Source: Acinetobacter puyangensis (GTDB lineage Bacteria; Pseudomonadota; Gammaproteobacteria; Pseudomonadales; Moraxellaceae). Taken from it: 64,000 nucleotides of DNA. Numbering within the stretch: position 1 is the first letter of the stretch; each line of letters opens with the position of its first letter. Location: contig NZ_OANT01000014.1 of NCBI RefSeq assembly GCF_900096995.1, forward strand, positions 1 through 64,000, written 5' to 3'. Under the pieces are notes generated by a model, which was not told the origin of the DNA, did no database searches, and was given only the letters and a program-made list of their open reading frames with translations. The translations under genes were made by a program, and so were the position numbers. Shown piece after piece: positions 32,596 to 42,673 of this stretch.

Positions 32596-33425
32596 TGTGC
32601 TGTTCTCCCAGTACGACGGCTTGCCCAAGTTTGTAATAGGTTGATGACCAGTAAGAATAGAAAGGAAATCACCAGCATCACTGCCGCAATTGTCGTTGCA
32701 CCGGCATAATCATATTCTTCTAGGCGAGAAATAATCAAAAGCGGTGCGATTTCTGTTTTGAATGGTTGGTTCCCTGCAATAAAGATGACAGAACCATATT
32801 CCCCAACACCACGGGCAAAAGCAAGGGCAAAACCAGTGAGTAGCGAGGGTAGTAAAATAGGCAGAATCACTTTGGTAATGGTTTGAAAGCGATTTGCGCC
32901 GAGTGCACTTGCTGCTTCTTCAAGTTCAGTTTCAATGTCTGCAAGAACAGGTTGTACGGTTCGAACCACAAATGGAATCCCGATAAAAATCAAGGCCAAG
33001 GTAATCCCAATTGGGGTGTACGCAATTTCAATTCCAATTTTTTCAAAGTATTGTCCAACCCAGCCATTTTTTGAATAGAGAGCTGTTAATGCAATACCTG
33101 CTACCGCAGTGGGTAGGGCAAATGGAAGATCAACCAATGCATCGATAATTTTTTTACCAGGAAAAGTGTAACGAACCAGACACCATGCCAATAACAAACC
33201 AAAAACAACATTCACCCCGGCCGCAATCAGCGCAGTTGAAAAACTGAGTTGTAATGATTTTATAATACGTTCCGAACTCAGAATTTCCCAAAAACCATCC
33301 CAGCCTATACCCAGTGATTTGATAAAAACCGCGGATAGCGGAATAATTACAATCAAAGATAAATAGGCAAGAGTAAAGCCTAGCGATAGTCCAAACCCAG
33401 GAATAACACGGGATTGACGAGACAT
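32592..33425 (-). CDS. cysT: Sulfate ABC transporter permease CysT (CysU)
   Basis: A 277-residue inner-membrane permease, six helices. The signature is [20 protein letters not shown] then [12 protein letters not shown], with [17 protein letters not shown] later, all typical of CysT. Its TGA overlaps the cysW ATG by two bases. Upstream, a hydrolase gene separates it from the periplasmic binding protein gene. Confidence 0.95.
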   Translation of the reverse strand: MSRQSRVIPGFGLSLGFTLAYLSLIVIIPLSAVFIKSLGIGWDGFWEILSSERIIKSLQLSFSTALIAAGVNVVFGLLLAWCLVRYTFPGKKIIDALVDLPFALPTAVAGIALTALYSKNGWVGQYFEKIGIEIAYTPIGITLALIFIGIPFVVRTVQPVLADIETELEEAASALGANRFQTITKVILPILLPSLLTGFALAFARGVGEYGSVIFIAGNQPFKTEIAPLLIISRLEEYDYAGATTIAAVMLVISFLFLLVINLLQTWASRRTGRTAQ

Positions 33426-33491
33426 GGTCGCTCCTTAATAACCTTAAATGTTATAAAAATTAATTTTGATAAGCTGTCAGACCCCAAATGG

Positions 33492-34106
33492 CTATACAGC
33501 AAAATTGAAATGTTGATGCGTGTTAAAATATTCAGTATCTATTTTATGACTACACATCGAAATATTGTCCATGTAGTGCAGGAGTTCTGGCCAGTTGCCA
33601 TAACCTGATGCGACATTGATATGACCTGCCAAGCCTTGATTGATATATGGAATATTCCATAATTTAGAATAATCAACGGCTTCAGCATAACTTAACCATG
33701 GATCATTTTCACTGATAATCGTCAATGCGGGAACATTGATACTGAAATTTTGAAATAATGAACTTAATTGCTCATTCGGTGTTGCAAAACCGTGTTGGCT
33801 GAATCGTGCTGGATTTGCTGGGGCAACCAGCAAGATCTCATGTATCCAGCGACTCAGGTTCGGATATTGATTTAAGGCAGCAATTGTTGTTAGGCAACCA
33901 AAACTGTGCGCCACGATACGTACAGGACGAGTCAGTTGATGCACATGCTGATAAAATTGATCAACCCATTGATTGAGAATCGGTCGATTCCAGTCTTGTT
34001 GTTCAACACGGGAAGAGTCAGAAAGATGACGTTGCAACCATGATTGCCAATGGTCTTGATCACTACCGCCTACACCAGGAACGATGACAGTATGTAAATG
34101 ATTCAT
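33492..34106 (-). CDS. RBBP9/YdeN-family alpha/beta hydrolase
   Basis: A 204-residue serine hydrolase. The N-terminal VIVPGVGGSDQDHWQSWLQ, nucleophile elbow VAHSFGC (Ser68), an Asp in ISENDPWL and His in GHINVASGYGNWPEL define the RBBP9/YdeN group. Annotated from ATG 34106; the frame is open 7 codons earlier. It lies between sbp and cysT on the same strand, so it is probably co-transcribed with sulfate uptake and may act on an organosulfur ester. That role is speculative. Confidence 0.85.
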   Translation of the reverse strand: MNHLHTVIVPGVGGSDQDHWQSWLQRHLSDSSRVEQQDWNRPILNQWVDQFYQHVHQLTRPVRIVAHSFGCLTTIAALNQYPNLSRWIHEILLVAPANPARFSQHGFATPNEQLSSLFQNFSINVPALTIISENDPWLSYAEAVDYSKLWNIPYINQGLAGHINVASGYGNWPELLHYMDNISMCSHKIDTEYFNTHQHFNFAV

Positions 34107-34149
34107 CTTCAACTCCTCCCGCCACATATTTACAATGGCTTGGTTTGTA

Positions 34150-35160
34150 TTACTTAGTATTGTTTGCTTTTACAATTTGATCAAAGACACCGCCATTGTC
34201 AAAGTGTAATTTTTGTGTTTTCGGCCAGCCACCAAATTCTTTATCGATTGTCACCAGTTTTAATGGTTTAAATACATTGCTGTATTTTTTCAGAATTTGC
34301 TGATTACGAGGACGATAATAATGTTTCGCTGCAATTTCCTGACCTGCTGGTGAATAGAGATAATTTAGATAACCTTTTGCCAGATTAACATTACCTTTTC
34401 GCTCAGCATTTTTCTGTACGATGGCAACAGGTGGCTCTGCCAGAATAGATAAAGTTGGGGTAATAATTTCAAATTTGCCCGGTTGCTCGCGAATGGCAAG
34501 ATGTGCTTCATTTTCCCAAGCCAGCAATACATCACCAATACCACGTTCTGCAAATGTTGTGGTTGAACCACGTGCACCTGAATCTAGAACTTTGGTATTT
34601 TTATAAATTTGACGTACAAATTCCTGTGCTTTGGTATCATTACCACCTGCTTGATGTTTTGACCATGCCCATGCAGCAAGATAATTCCAGCGTGCGCCAC
34701 CTGATGTTTTTGGATTTGGTGTAATGATTTCTACGCCTGGTTTAACGAGGTCACCCCAATCTTTGATTCCTTTTGGATTACCTTTACGTACCAAGAAAAC
34801 AATCGTAGAGGTATAAGGCGTTGAGTTGTCAGGTAACAGTTTTTGCCAGTTTTCCGGCAATAATTTTGCCTGTTCTGCAATCACATCAATATCTGCTGCA
34901 AGTGCCAAGGTCACGACATCGGCATTTAATCCATCAATCACTGCACGGGCTTGTTTACCTGATCCACCATGCGATTGGCGGAAATTTACATCCTGCTTGG
35001 TTCTATCTTTCCACCATGCACCAAAAGATTTGTTAAAATCATCATAGAATTCACGGGTTGGATCATAAGATACATTTAGGAAATCTTTTGCAGCAAATGT
35101 GGTGCTGGATAACCCCAGTAAAGCAATTGCGATACCTGTTTTTAGTTTTGAAAAATTCAT
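34150..35160 (-). CDS. sbp: Periplasmic sulfate-binding protein
   Basis: A 336-residue solute-binding protein delivering sulfate to CysTWA. The signal peptide runs to SSTTFAA. The mature part has [34 protein letters not shown], the [13 protein letters not shown] region and [13 protein letters not shown], all typical of Sbp/CysP. AGGAG precedes the ATG at 35160; the 27-codon upstream extension looks spurious. It heads the cluster. Sbp and CysP cannot be separated by eye. Confidence 0.93.
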   Translation of the reverse strand: MNFSKLKTGIAIALLGLSSTTFAAKDFLNVSYDPTREFYDDFNKSFGAWWKDRTKQDVNFRQSHGGSGKQARAVIDGLNADVVTLALAADIDVIAEQAKLLPENWQKLLPDNSTPYTSTIVFLVRKGNPKGIKDWGDLVKPGVEIITPNPKTSGGARWNYLAAWAWSKHQAGGNDTKAQEFVRQIYKNTKVLDSGARGSTTTFAERGIGDVLLAWENEAHLAIREQPGKFEIITPTLSILAEPPVAIVQKNAERKGNVNLAKGYLNYLYSPAGQEIAAKHYYRPRNQQILKKYSNVFKPLKLVTIDKEFGGWPKTQKLHFDNGGVFDQIVKANNTK

Positions 35161-35352
35161 GTGCCACTTCTCCTGATTCTTTTGTAGCAAGCTTATTTGC
35201 AATAAATTGTTAAGCCTGTGATGTGAGTGCAGCATATGCAATTTTTTAATCCATAAAAAATAATAAAAAATGTATTTAATATGAAAAAAAGTGATTTGTA
35301 ATTTTGGGTAATTTTGAAATCATGACAAAATTGAATAAGCTTGGAAGAAAAA

Positions 35353-36192
35353 GTGTTATATCAGAAAAATGGAAATATTGTAAATCAACATATTGTTTCT
35401 ATTGAAGATAGAGCGTTTTTATATGGTGATGGTTGCTTTACAACAGCACGCTTGAAAGCAGGTGAAATTATGCTATGGGAAAGACATTTGCATCGCTTGC
35501 AGCAGGCAGTTACTGCATTAAGAATGAATTGTGATATAGATTGCATAAAAAAAGATAAAGATCGCTTTCTGAAACATTTAGCCAATAATGCAACCGGAAC
35601 CATAAAAATTGTCGTTAGTAGAGGCGAATCACAGCGAGGTTATGCTTTGCCCAATCAAACTGCCGATATTTATTTTTATTATTATCCGGTGTCGAATCAT
35701 CTGACTCATCCGGTCATACTGGAGAAGGTCGGGATCATTGCAGAAACACTGGCAAGTAGTTTTGCCCCATTAAAAGGGATTAAAACCTTAAATCGCCTTG
35801 AACAGATCATGTTAAAAAGTATGGCGATGCAGCAGCAATGGGATGAAGCGTTGTGTTTTGATGCAGAGCAAAATTTGGTGGAAGGGATTTCCAGTAATTG
35901 TTTTGTATTCATTGATGGCATATGGCACACCCCCGATTTACAATGTACAGGTATTGATGGCATTATGCGCCGGGAAATTTTGGCACGTATGCGATACTAT
36001 CAAATTCCACATCAAGTCCGTATGATTGGCAAAAGCGAAATTCCGCAGATTGATGCTGGATTTTTGTGTAATGCGTTACATCCTATGCACATCATGGGAC
36101 AGCTGATGCTTGATCAGGACATTGTGCAATCGTTGGATCGGCAAAAATGTCTGCAATTATTTGACTTGTTACAACTTAAAGAATTGGTTTAA
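35353..36192 (+). CDS. pabC: Aminodeoxychorismate lyase
   Basis: A PLP-dependent fold-IV enzyme making 4-aminobenzoate for folate. It has SIEDRAFLYGDGCFTTARL, the Lys-containing GIKTLNRLEQI and LVEGISSNCFVF motifs of PabC. No ATG is available. GTG at 35353 has GGAAG five bases upstream and gives a family-like N-terminus (279 residues). A TTG at 35341 is the alternative. mltG starts 6 bases after the stop and tmk follows, a conserved order. Confidence 0.88.
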   Translation: MLYQKNGNIVNQHIVSIEDRAFLYGDGCFTTARLKAGEIMLWERHLHRLQQAVTALRMNCDIDCIKKDKDRFLKHLANNATGTIKIVVSRGESQRGYALPNQTADIYFYYYPVSNHLTHPVILEKVGIIAETLASSFAPLKGIKTLNRLEQIMLKSMAMQQQWDEALCFDAEQNLVEGISSNCFVFIDGIWHTPDLQCTGIDGIMRREILARMRYYQIPHQVRMIGKSEIPQIDAGFLCNALHPMHIMGQLMLDQDIVQSLDRQKCLQLFDLLQLKELV

Positions 36193-36198
36193 TGTTTT

Positions 36199-37272
36199 AT
36201 GGCAAAATCTAAAAAGACAGGCGCAAAGCAATCAAAAGTATTTGCTCAAAAACGTCGATTTAAAAAACCAGTTATCATTTTTGTTCTTCTCTTTATTGTT
36301 GCGGCAATCTGGGTTTTGTCACAAAGTTTATTTAAGAATTATCCTGTAAATAACAAAGTGCAATTATTGGCGATTGATAAGGGAGAAACTTATTCTGCCT
36401 TCATTCAACAACTTGCTGATCAGGAAAAAGTTAAATTTCCGATAGTTTTAAAACTTTATCAGAAAATTTTTATTCATGATTCTTTAAAAGCCGGGGTTTA
36501 TCAGGTTCATCAAGGCATGAGTATACGTCAGGTATTGGTGATGCTCAGTGATGCCAATAACGCACAAATGAATCGTATTGCAGTGATTGAAGGCACGACA
36601 TTCAAACAATTAAAGAGCAAACTCAAAGCGGATGCCAATGTAAAGAATACTATTCTAGGTTTATCCGATGCCGAGATCATGAAAAGTATCGGGGCAGAAT
36701 ACAGCCATCCTGAAGGATTATTTTCACCGAATACTTATTTCTTTGCCAAAGGCGAAACAGATCTCAATATTTTAAAAGAACTCTATCAGCGTCAGATTAA
36801 GGCACTTGATCGGGCTTGGAGCAATCGTGCGCCAGATTTACCGTATAAGAATAAATATGAAGCTTTGATTATGGCATCTATTGTTGAGAAAGAAACAGCA
36901 CTGGAAGAAGAGCGTAGGCAGGTTTCAGGCGTATTTGTGCGTCGTTTACAAACGGGTATGCGCTTACAAACCGACCCAACCGTTATCTATGGCATGGGGG
37001 ATAAGTATCAGGGCAATATCCGTCGTGAAGATTTAAGAACGCCAACGTCTTATAATACTTACACTATGCATGGTTTACCACCAACGCCAATCGCTTTGCC
37101 AAGTGAACGATCTATTGAGGCAGCCTTGCATCCGGATCAGTCCAAAAATGTCTATTTCGTGGCAACAGGTAATGGCGGACATAAATTCAGTGAAACACTG
37201 GAACAGCACAATCAGGCGGTAAGAGAATATTTGGCTGTATTACAGCAAAAACGTCAAGCCAATTCAAATTAA
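36199..37272 (+). CDS. mltG: Endolytic murein transglycosylase MltG
   Basis: A 357-residue inner-membrane enzyme that cuts nascent glycan strands. A basic N-terminus and one membrane helix (about 29-48) precede the LysM-like subdomain (about 55-120). The YceG catalytic domain contains ASIVEKETALEEERR with the catalytic Glu, LQTDPTVIYG, and PTSYNTYTMHGLPPTPI. It lies in the pabC-mltG-tmk operon. Confidence 0.95.
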   Translation: MAKSKKTGAKQSKVFAQKRRFKKPVIIFVLLFIVAAIWVLSQSLFKNYPVNNKVQLLAIDKGETYSAFIQQLADQEKVKFPIVLKLYQKIFIHDSLKAGVYQVHQGMSIRQVLVMLSDANNAQMNRIAVIEGTTFKQLKSKLKADANVKNTILGLSDAEIMKSIGAEYSHPEGLFSPNTYFFAKGETDLNILKELYQRQIKALDRAWSNRAPDLPYKNKYEALIMASIVEKETALEEERRQVSGVFVRRLQTGMRLQTDPTVIYGMGDKYQGNIRREDLRTPTSYNTYTMHGLPPTPIALPSERSIEAALHPDQSKNVYFVATGNGGHKFSETLEQHNQAVREYLAVLQQKRQANSN

Positions 37273-37292
37273 ACCAACTCAGGACAATACAC

Positions 37293-37916
37293 ATGTTTAT
37301 CAGTTTTGAAGGTACAGAAGGTGTAGGTAAAAGCACTTTAATCGCTACATTACATCAAATCCTGTCACAACGTTATGCGGTGGTATTGACCCGTGAACCT
37401 GGCGGCACCCCGTTGGCCGAAAAAATAAGAGAAATCCTTTTACAGCCAGATCAGGAAAAAATGTCCGATTCAACCGAGTTATTATTGATTTATGCAGCTC
37501 GTGCACAGCATGTCGAACAGGTGATTTTACCGGCACTACAGCAAAATAAAATCGTGTTGTGTGATCGATTTGTGGATGCCAGTATTGCCTATCAATATGG
37601 TGGACGCGGTATGGATCGAGGGAAAATCGATATTCTCACCCAAAACTTTGTCAAACAATTACCTGCAATTACCTTTTGGTTGGATGCTCCTGTGGCACTA
37701 GGTTTGCAACGTGCGCAAAAGCGGGGAGAACTGGATCGTTTTGAGCAGGAAAAACTTGAGTTCTTTAATGGAGTGCGTGTGGCATATCAGGAACTGGCAG
37801 AACAAGAACCCGACCGTATTATCCGTATTGATGCAACACAGCAACCCGAAGATATCGCGGCTCAAGCATTAGCACAGATTGAACAGCGCTTAAAACATCC
37901 AGAAACATTTGGCTAA
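37293..37916 (+). CDS. tmk: Thymidylate kinase
   Basis: Tmk phosphorylates dTMP to dTDP. The 207 residues have the P-loop FEGTEGVGKST (5-15), LTREPGGTPLAEKIR, the DRFVDASIAYQ substrate motif and the LID segment RAQKRGELDRFE. AGGA precedes the ATG, 20 bases past mltG. In many proteobacteria holB follows tmk; here it does not. Confidence 0.97.
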   Translation: MFISFEGTEGVGKSTLIATLHQILSQRYAVVLTREPGGTPLAEKIREILLQPDQEKMSDSTELLLIYAARAQHVEQVILPALQQNKIVLCDRFVDASIAYQYGGRGMDRGKIDILTQNFVKQLPAITFWLDAPVALGLQRAQKRGELDRFEQEKLEFFNGVRVAYQELAEQEPDRIIRIDATQQPEDIAAQALAQIEQRLKHPETFG

Positions 37917-37929
37917 ATATAAAAAATAT

Positions 37930-37959
37930 GGCTAGTTATTATGGGGATAATAACTAGCC
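37930..37959 (+). terminator. Long hairpin after tmk
   Basis: A 13-bp perfect stem GGCTAGTTATTAT / ATAATAACTAGCC with a GGGG loop, 13 bases after the stop. No T run follows, so termination may be weak or Rho-assisted. Confidence 0.5.
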
Positions 37960-38424
37960 CTGCTCTGGAGAAGTATTTATTTTAATTCTCTATTTTAGTT
38001 ATCTAGATCAACTCTTAATTACCCTATGAACCAATGAATTATTAAATATATCAATAAATTCTGAAAAATCTATAAGGTGATAAAGCGTTAATCCTTATCA
38101 TCAGTATAATGAAGTTTGGCATTTGAACTATTGCATAAGATTTCAAATCAACTGAATTTTTATCTTGTAAAAAATTAAATAAAACGAGTATTTCTAATCA
38201 TTAAATTTAGATTTTCTAATGAATGGTATATTTTATATACAACTATTATTGGTTTTGGTGTGTTCAGCAATTCTTCAAAATCTTGACAAAAATAGTCAAA
38301 ATTAGCAAAAAGTGACAATTTTTTTAAATATAGTGAAATGATAAATAAATAGAAGTAAAAATTGGCGGTATAAGAAATTAAATAAAGAAATATTTAATCG
38401 ATCATTGTATAACAATGATAAGGA
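37960..38424. other. AT-rich non-coding stretch
   Basis: About 465 very AT-rich bases between tmk and tRNA-Leu, with no convincing ORF on either strand. A TTGACA at 38283 belongs to the inverted repeat TTGAC-N7-GTCAA, but no paired -10 stands out. ATCATTGT/ACAATGAT (38401-38419) is a weak hairpin that could end the minus-strand tRNA transcript. Confidence 0.5.
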
Positions 38425-38510
38425 TGGTGCCCGGGGCCGGACTCGAACCGGCACGCTTTGTGGGCGGGGGATTTTAAATCCCCTGTGTCTACCTATTTCA
38501 CCACCCGGGC
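38425..38510 (-). tRNA. tRNA-Leu(TAA), copy 1
   Basis: An 86-base class II tRNA with encoded CCA. The acceptor stem is GCCCGGG with CCCGGGC at the 3' side. The anticodon loop TTTAAAA between GGGGA and TCCCC gives anticodon TAA. It is identical over its full length to the copy at 40693. Confidence 0.95.
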
Positions 38511-38778
38511 GTGAGCGTGATAATAGAGGACAATGTTTATAATGACAAGATCTAAGTGGGTTTAATTGCATTAATTATGATCAAAGGTGATGATAATAAA
38601 CAAAAAGGAGTAAATTGAGGCTGTTATATCGCGTATGAATGAATAAACTTGAATCATGATTTTGGATAGAAGCTAAATCAAAATATATTGCGCTATATTT
38701 CTATTGTGTCATGAGATGTTCATTAAAGTGATATCGGGCTTTCATATTGCGCCTGTAGGGTGCTGCTAATGTTATTTT

Positions 38779-40557
38779 ATGAGCAAGATCATGACGAAAC
38801 ATCTCAGCCGTAGAGAATTATTGCAGCGTACCTTATTGGGCTTTGGCGCATTATCCTTGCCAGTTTCACTGACTGCATGTAATAACGATAACGACGATAC
38901 AACAGAAAATGCGATTCAAGTTGAATTTTTACATGGTGTGGCAAGTGGTGATCCATTATATGATCAAGTCATTTTATGGACACGAGTTACCCCTAAAGAT
39001 AATAGCAGTCGCTTAAATGTTATCTGGGAAATAGCAACAGATCAACAGTTTAAAAATCTTGTCAATTCTGGTGCAGTTCAAACATCAAGTGTGTCTGATT
39101 TTACGGTCAAGGTCGATGCAGATAAATTATCAGCAGGGCAGCGTTATTTTTATCGGTTTAAATGTGGAACAACGTATTCTCCGGTTGGGCAAACCAAAAC
39201 ATTACCCAAAACTGCCATAGAAGTGAAATTTGCCGTATGTTCTTGCTCGAATTATCCGGCAGGTTATTTTTATGTCTATCGTGAAATGGCAAAACAGGAT
39301 GTTGATGTGGTACTTCATCTTGGTGATTATATTTATGAATATGGTCAAGATGGCTATGCGACTGAAGATGCTGTAAGCCTGGGACGTACACTGGCAGAAG
39401 ATAATCATCAGGAAATTATTCAACTAGATGATTATCGCAAGCGTTATGCCTTATATCATACCGATCCGGATTTACAGGCTGTACATCAACGTCATCCCTT
39501 TATTGTGATCTGGGACGATCATGAGTTGGCCAATGATACTTGGCGTGAAGGTGCAGAAAATCATCAGGATAACGAAGGCAGTTTTCTGGATCGAAAACTG
39601 GCAGCATTACAGGCATATTTTGAATGGATGCCGATTCGACCTGTATCTGAGAATGATCATTTAAATATTTACCGTCAGTTTAAATTTGCTGATCTGGTTG
39701 ATCTGACCATGCTGGATACCCGCATTCTGGCAAGAGATCAACAGCTTGAGTATGCTGATTATATTTCTGCTCAAGGTGTGGATTTTGAAAAATTTCAGCA
39801 GGATTTAACCAACCCAATTCGGACTTTATTAGGTTATCAACAGCGAGAATGGTTACAAACTCAATTGAGCCAATCCACTGCGGTATGGAATGTGTTGGGA
39901 CAGCAAGTGTTGATGAGTAAGATGTTGATTCCAGCAGAATTGTTATTATCTCTTGGTGCGATTACCAGCGGTAATGCAACTGCCGATGCACTGGCTGCCA
40001 TGAATGCGACAATCACCGAATTGGTGATGTTGAAAATGCGTATGTTACAGGGCGATCCAACATTAACCGTGGAGGAAAAAGCCAGATTACAAACGGTTGC
40101 ACCGTATAATCTGGATGCATGGGACGGTTATTTTGCCGAACGGGAAATTCTTTATGCCACCTTAAAAGCACTGAATAAAAAGGTCGTAGTGTTGGCAGGT
40201 GATACGCACAATGCCTGGGCATCTTATCTGCATGGTTATGATCAAACATATGTTGGGGTAGAGCTGGCAACAAGTTCGGTATCTTCACCAGGTATGGAAA
40301 AGTATCTGAATATTCCTTTGGCACAGTTACAGCAGTTTGAACTGGCCTTTACCACATTGATTGATGAACTGGCCTATTGCAATCTAAATCAGCGCGGTTA
40401 TTTATTGGTAAATTTTGATCAGTCTCAGGTTCAGGCACAGTGGATATTTGTAGATAGTATTAAAACAACCGAGTATCAAGTGGATGAATCTCGTAAGTAT
40501 GAATTGGTGCTGGATGTAAATTTGCTGGAAGTTCAACAAACGCAAAAAAGTGCCTAA
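38779..40557 (+). CDS. phoD: Tat-exported PhoD-family alkaline phosphatase
   Basis: A 592-residue phosphodiesterase/phosphomonoesterase releasing phosphate outside the cytoplasm. The N-terminus has a twin-arginine signal (SRRELLQRTLLGFGALS) and a possible lipobox ending LTAC. A fibronectin-like N-terminal domain (about 45-140) precedes the metal-binding domain, with VVLHLGDYIYEYG, WDDHELAND and VLAGDTHNAW. The start could be the ATG at 38779 or four codons later. It stands alone between two identical tRNA-Leu genes. No Pho box was identified. Confidence 0.9.
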   Translation: MSKIMTKHLSRRELLQRTLLGFGALSLPVSLTACNNDNDDTTENAIQVEFLHGVASGDPLYDQVILWTRVTPKDNSSRLNVIWEIATDQQFKNLVNSGAVQTSSVSDFTVKVDADKLSAGQRYFYRFKCGTTYSPVGQTKTLPKTAIEVKFAVCSCSNYPAGYFYVYREMAKQDVDVVLHLGDYIYEYGQDGYATEDAVSLGRTLAEDNHQEIIQLDDYRKRYALYHTDPDLQAVHQRHPFIVIWDDHELANDTWREGAENHQDNEGSFLDRKLAALQAYFEWMPIRPVSENDHLNIYRQFKFADLVDLTMLDTRILARDQQLEYADYISAQGVDFEKFQQDLTNPIRTLLGYQQREWLQTQLSQSTAVWNVLGQQVLMSKMLIPAELLLSLGAITSGNATADALAAMNATITELVMLKMRMLQGDPTLTVEEKARLQTVAPYNLDAWDGYFAEREILYATLKALNKKVVVLAGDTHNAWASYLHGYDQTYVGVELATSSVSSPGMEKYLNIPLAQLQQFELAFTTLIDELAYCNLNQRGYLLVNFDQSQVQAQWIFVDSIKTTEYQVDESRKYELVLDVNLLEVQQTQKSA

Positions 40558-40635
40558 GTCGAACATTTGAATTTTAAAATGGATAGACCTGATGCAAATT
40601 AGGTTTATTGTCTTGTATTCAGAATTTTTAGACAT

Positions 40636-40660
40636 AAAAAACCAGCTTACGCTGGATCTT
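40636..40660 (-). terminator. Terminator of the tRNA-Cys/tRNA-Leu transcript
   Basis: CCAGC (40642-40646) pairs with GCTGG (40651-40655) and, read on the minus strand, is followed by TTTTTTATG. It lies downstream of the minus-strand tRNA pair and may also face phoD. Confidence 0.75.
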
Positions 40661-40692
40661 TATTTGCACCATTTATTCTATGATTAAATAAA

Positions 40693-40778
40693 TGGTGCCC
40701 GGGGCCGGACTCGAACCGGCACGCTTTGTGGGCGGGGGATTTTAAATCCCCTGTGTCTACCTATTTCACCACCCGGGC
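40693..40778 (-). tRNA. tRNA-Leu(TAA), copy 2
   Basis: Identical in all 86 bases to the copy at 38425, with anticodon TAA and encoded CCA. It lies 10 bases downstream of tRNA-Cys on the same strand, so the two share a precursor. Confidence 0.95.
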
Positions 40779-40788
40779 TTGACCAAAT

Positions 40789-40862
40789 TGGAGGCGGAGG
40801 TCGGAATCGAACCGGCGTCCACGGAGTTGCAGTCCGCTGCATGACCACTCTGCCACCCCGCC
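40789..40862 (-). tRNA. tRNA-Cys(GCA)
   Basis: A 74-base tRNA. Acceptor stem GGCGGGG / CCTCCGCC-type end with encoded CCA; the anticodon loop CTGCAAC gives GCA. The T-arm CGGTTCGATTCCG is canonical. Confidence 0.94.
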
Positions 40863-41105
40863 ACATTTGGTGAAGCACATATTAACAATGTTTTGAAAAA
40901 AAACAATACCGTGGCGTGTGAATGTGCACATAAAAGCAACATATAAAAGAAAATTAAAATTTCAGCAGTGATTCATCGCTATTTATCTTGAGCGAGAATT
41001 TAACTTATGCGCGATATGATGTAATCCATAGATGAATGTTTAATAAGCTTTGCTAATCATGTATGATTTGCAACATTGATTTTTCACCAGAATTGGAGTT
41101 GCGCT

Positions 41106-41954
41106 GTGGCATTGGTATTAGATGGTCGTGCATTGGCAAAGAAAATTGAAGCAGATTTATTGCAACGTGTTGAACAATTAAAACAAAAATCTGGTCGCAC
41201 ACCGATTCTGGCCACCATTTTGGTTGGCGATGATGGTGCATCTGCTACTTATGTGCGTATGAAGGGGAATGCCTGCCGTCGTGTCGGTATGGATTCCTTA
41301 AAAATTGAATTGCCAGAAGAAACCACGACAGAACAATTGTTGGCCGAAATTGAAAAGTTAAATGCAAATCCTGATGTGCACGGTATTTTATTGCAGCATC
41401 CGGTACCTGCACAAATTGATGAACGTCTTTGTTTTGATGCCATCGACTTAAATAAAGATGTTGATGGAGTGACATGCCTTGGCTTTGGTCGTATGGCGAT
41501 GGGTGAAGCTGCATATGGTTCTGCTACGCCACAAGGTATCATGACCACATTACAACAATATGGGATTGAAATTGCCGGTAAACATGCAGTCGTGGTGGGT
41601 CGTTCTGCGATTTTGGGTAAACCCATGGCAATGATGTTATTGCAGGCCAATGCAACAGTGACAATTTGCCATTCACGTACGCAAAATCTGGCAGAGCTGG
41701 TCAAACAGGCGGATATTGTGGTTGGTGCAGTGGGTAAAGCAGAACTAATTCAAAAAGACTGGATCAAACAAGGTGCAGTTGTGGTCGATGCCGGATTCCA
41801 TCCTCGTGATGGTGGTGGCGTGGGTGATATTCAATTACAAGGTATCGAAGACATTGCATCGGCATATACACCTGTGCCGGGTGGTGTAGGGCCAATGACC
41901 ATTACTACACTGATTCGTCAGACTGTGGAAGCAGCCGAAAAAGCCTTGGCTTAG
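41106..41954 (+). CDS. folD: Bifunctional methylene-THF dehydrogenase/cyclohydrolase
   Basis: FolD interconverts 5,10-methylene-, methenyl- and 10-formyl-THF in one-carbon metabolism. The 282 residues show the [18 protein letters not shown] active-site segment with the catalytic Yxxx[33 protein letters not shown] for NADP, and [12 protein letters not shown]. No upstream ATG fits; GTG at 41106 has TTGGAG before it and gives the family start [12 protein letters not shown] methyltransferase gene follows 6 bases later. Confidence 0.95.
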   Translation: MALVLDGRALAKKIEADLLQRVEQLKQKSGRTPILATILVGDDGASATYVRMKGNACRRVGMDSLKIELPEETTTEQLLAEIEKLNANPDVHGILLQHPVPAQIDERLCFDAIDLNKDVDGVTCLGFGRMAMGEAAYGSATPQGIMTTLQQYGIEIAGKHAVVVGRSAILGKPMAMMLLQANATVTICHSRTQNLAELVKQADIVVGAVGKAELIQKDWIKQGAVVVDAGFHPRDGGGVGDIQLQGIEDIASAYTPVPGGVGPMTITTLIRQTVEAAEKALA

Positions 41955-41960
41955 TTCAAT

Positions 41961-42620
41961 ATGATAGCATTGCGTCAAGTGCCTCAGCATTTGCTTCAGG
42001 CACTGCATAAAATTATTCCAGATTGTGAGTTAATGGCACAACAATTGCCTGAAACACCTATATCTTTATGGTTGATTCCACCGGTTTTCTCGCATGATCG
42101 GCTGGATGATGAGGTGATTCGCCGTATCTGGAATGATACACCGTACTGGATTTTTTGCTGGGCATCGGGTTTGGCAATGGCACAATGGTTATTGAATGAG
42201 CCACAGCATGTGCGAGATAAAGTGGTACTGGATTTTGGTGCCGGTTCTGGTGTGGTGGCGATTGCCGCAAAGCTGGCAGGTGCCAAACGGGTAATTTGCT
42301 GTGATATTGATCCTGTTAGTTTGGCAGCTTGTCGTGAGAATGCCAGATTGAATGGTGTTGAACTGGAATATCTGGACGATCTATATCAGGCGCAGCCCGT
42401 TGATGTATTGTTGGCGGCTGATGTGTTATATGACCAGTGTAATCGTTTTTTTCTTGATGATTTCCTGAAATTTGCCGATGAGGTTTGGGTTGCCGATAGT
42501 CGGGTTAAAAACTTTAGTCATCCCAACTATCAAAAGCTTGATGAAAGAAGTGCAACCACATGGCCCGATCTGGATGAAGCACACGAGTTTCGTAATGTCA
42601 GTTTTTATAAAACCTTATAA
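41961..42620 (+). CDS. Class I SAM-dependent methyltransferase (ETFB-lysine/Nnt1-like)
   Basis: A 219-residue Rossmann methyltransferase. Motif I is VLDFGAGSGVVAIAAKLAGA, followed by ICCDIDPVSLAACRENARLNG. The post-motif segment VDVLLAADVLYDQ resembles the DPPF-like region of protein lysine methyltransferases such as ETFBKMT. The probable substrate is a protein, but this is an inference. It is closely spaced behind folD and likely co-transcribed. Confidence 0.75.
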   Translation: MIALRQVPQHLLQALHKIIPDCELMAQQLPETPISLWLIPPVFSHDRLDDEVIRRIWNDTPYWIFCWASGLAMAQWLLNEPQHVRDKVVLDFGAGSGVVAIAAKLAGAKRVICCDIDPVSLAACRENARLNGVELEYLDDLYQAQPVDVLLAADVLYDQCNRFFLDDFLKFADEVWVADSRVKNFSHPNYQKLDERSATTWPDLDEAHEFRNVSFYKTL

Positions 42621-42673
42621 TTCTTTTCATGGAATTGCTGAGGCAAGTGTTTAATTGCCTCTACTTCAAAAAA

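Noticed and set aside
38302..38571. Open frame across tRNA-Leu copy 1
   Set aside because: Reads through the tRNA antisense; same peptide pattern recurs over copy 2, as expected from the shared tRNA.
40684..40878. Open frame across tRNA-Leu copy 2 and tRNA-Cys
   Set aside because: Lies over two well-folded tRNAs; no RBS or family likeness.
40863..41105. Riboswitch before folD
   Set aside because: No conserved riboswitch core could be recognised in the 240 bases.
41245..41704. Antisense frames in folD
   Set aside because: Shadow ORFs opposite a conserved enzyme.
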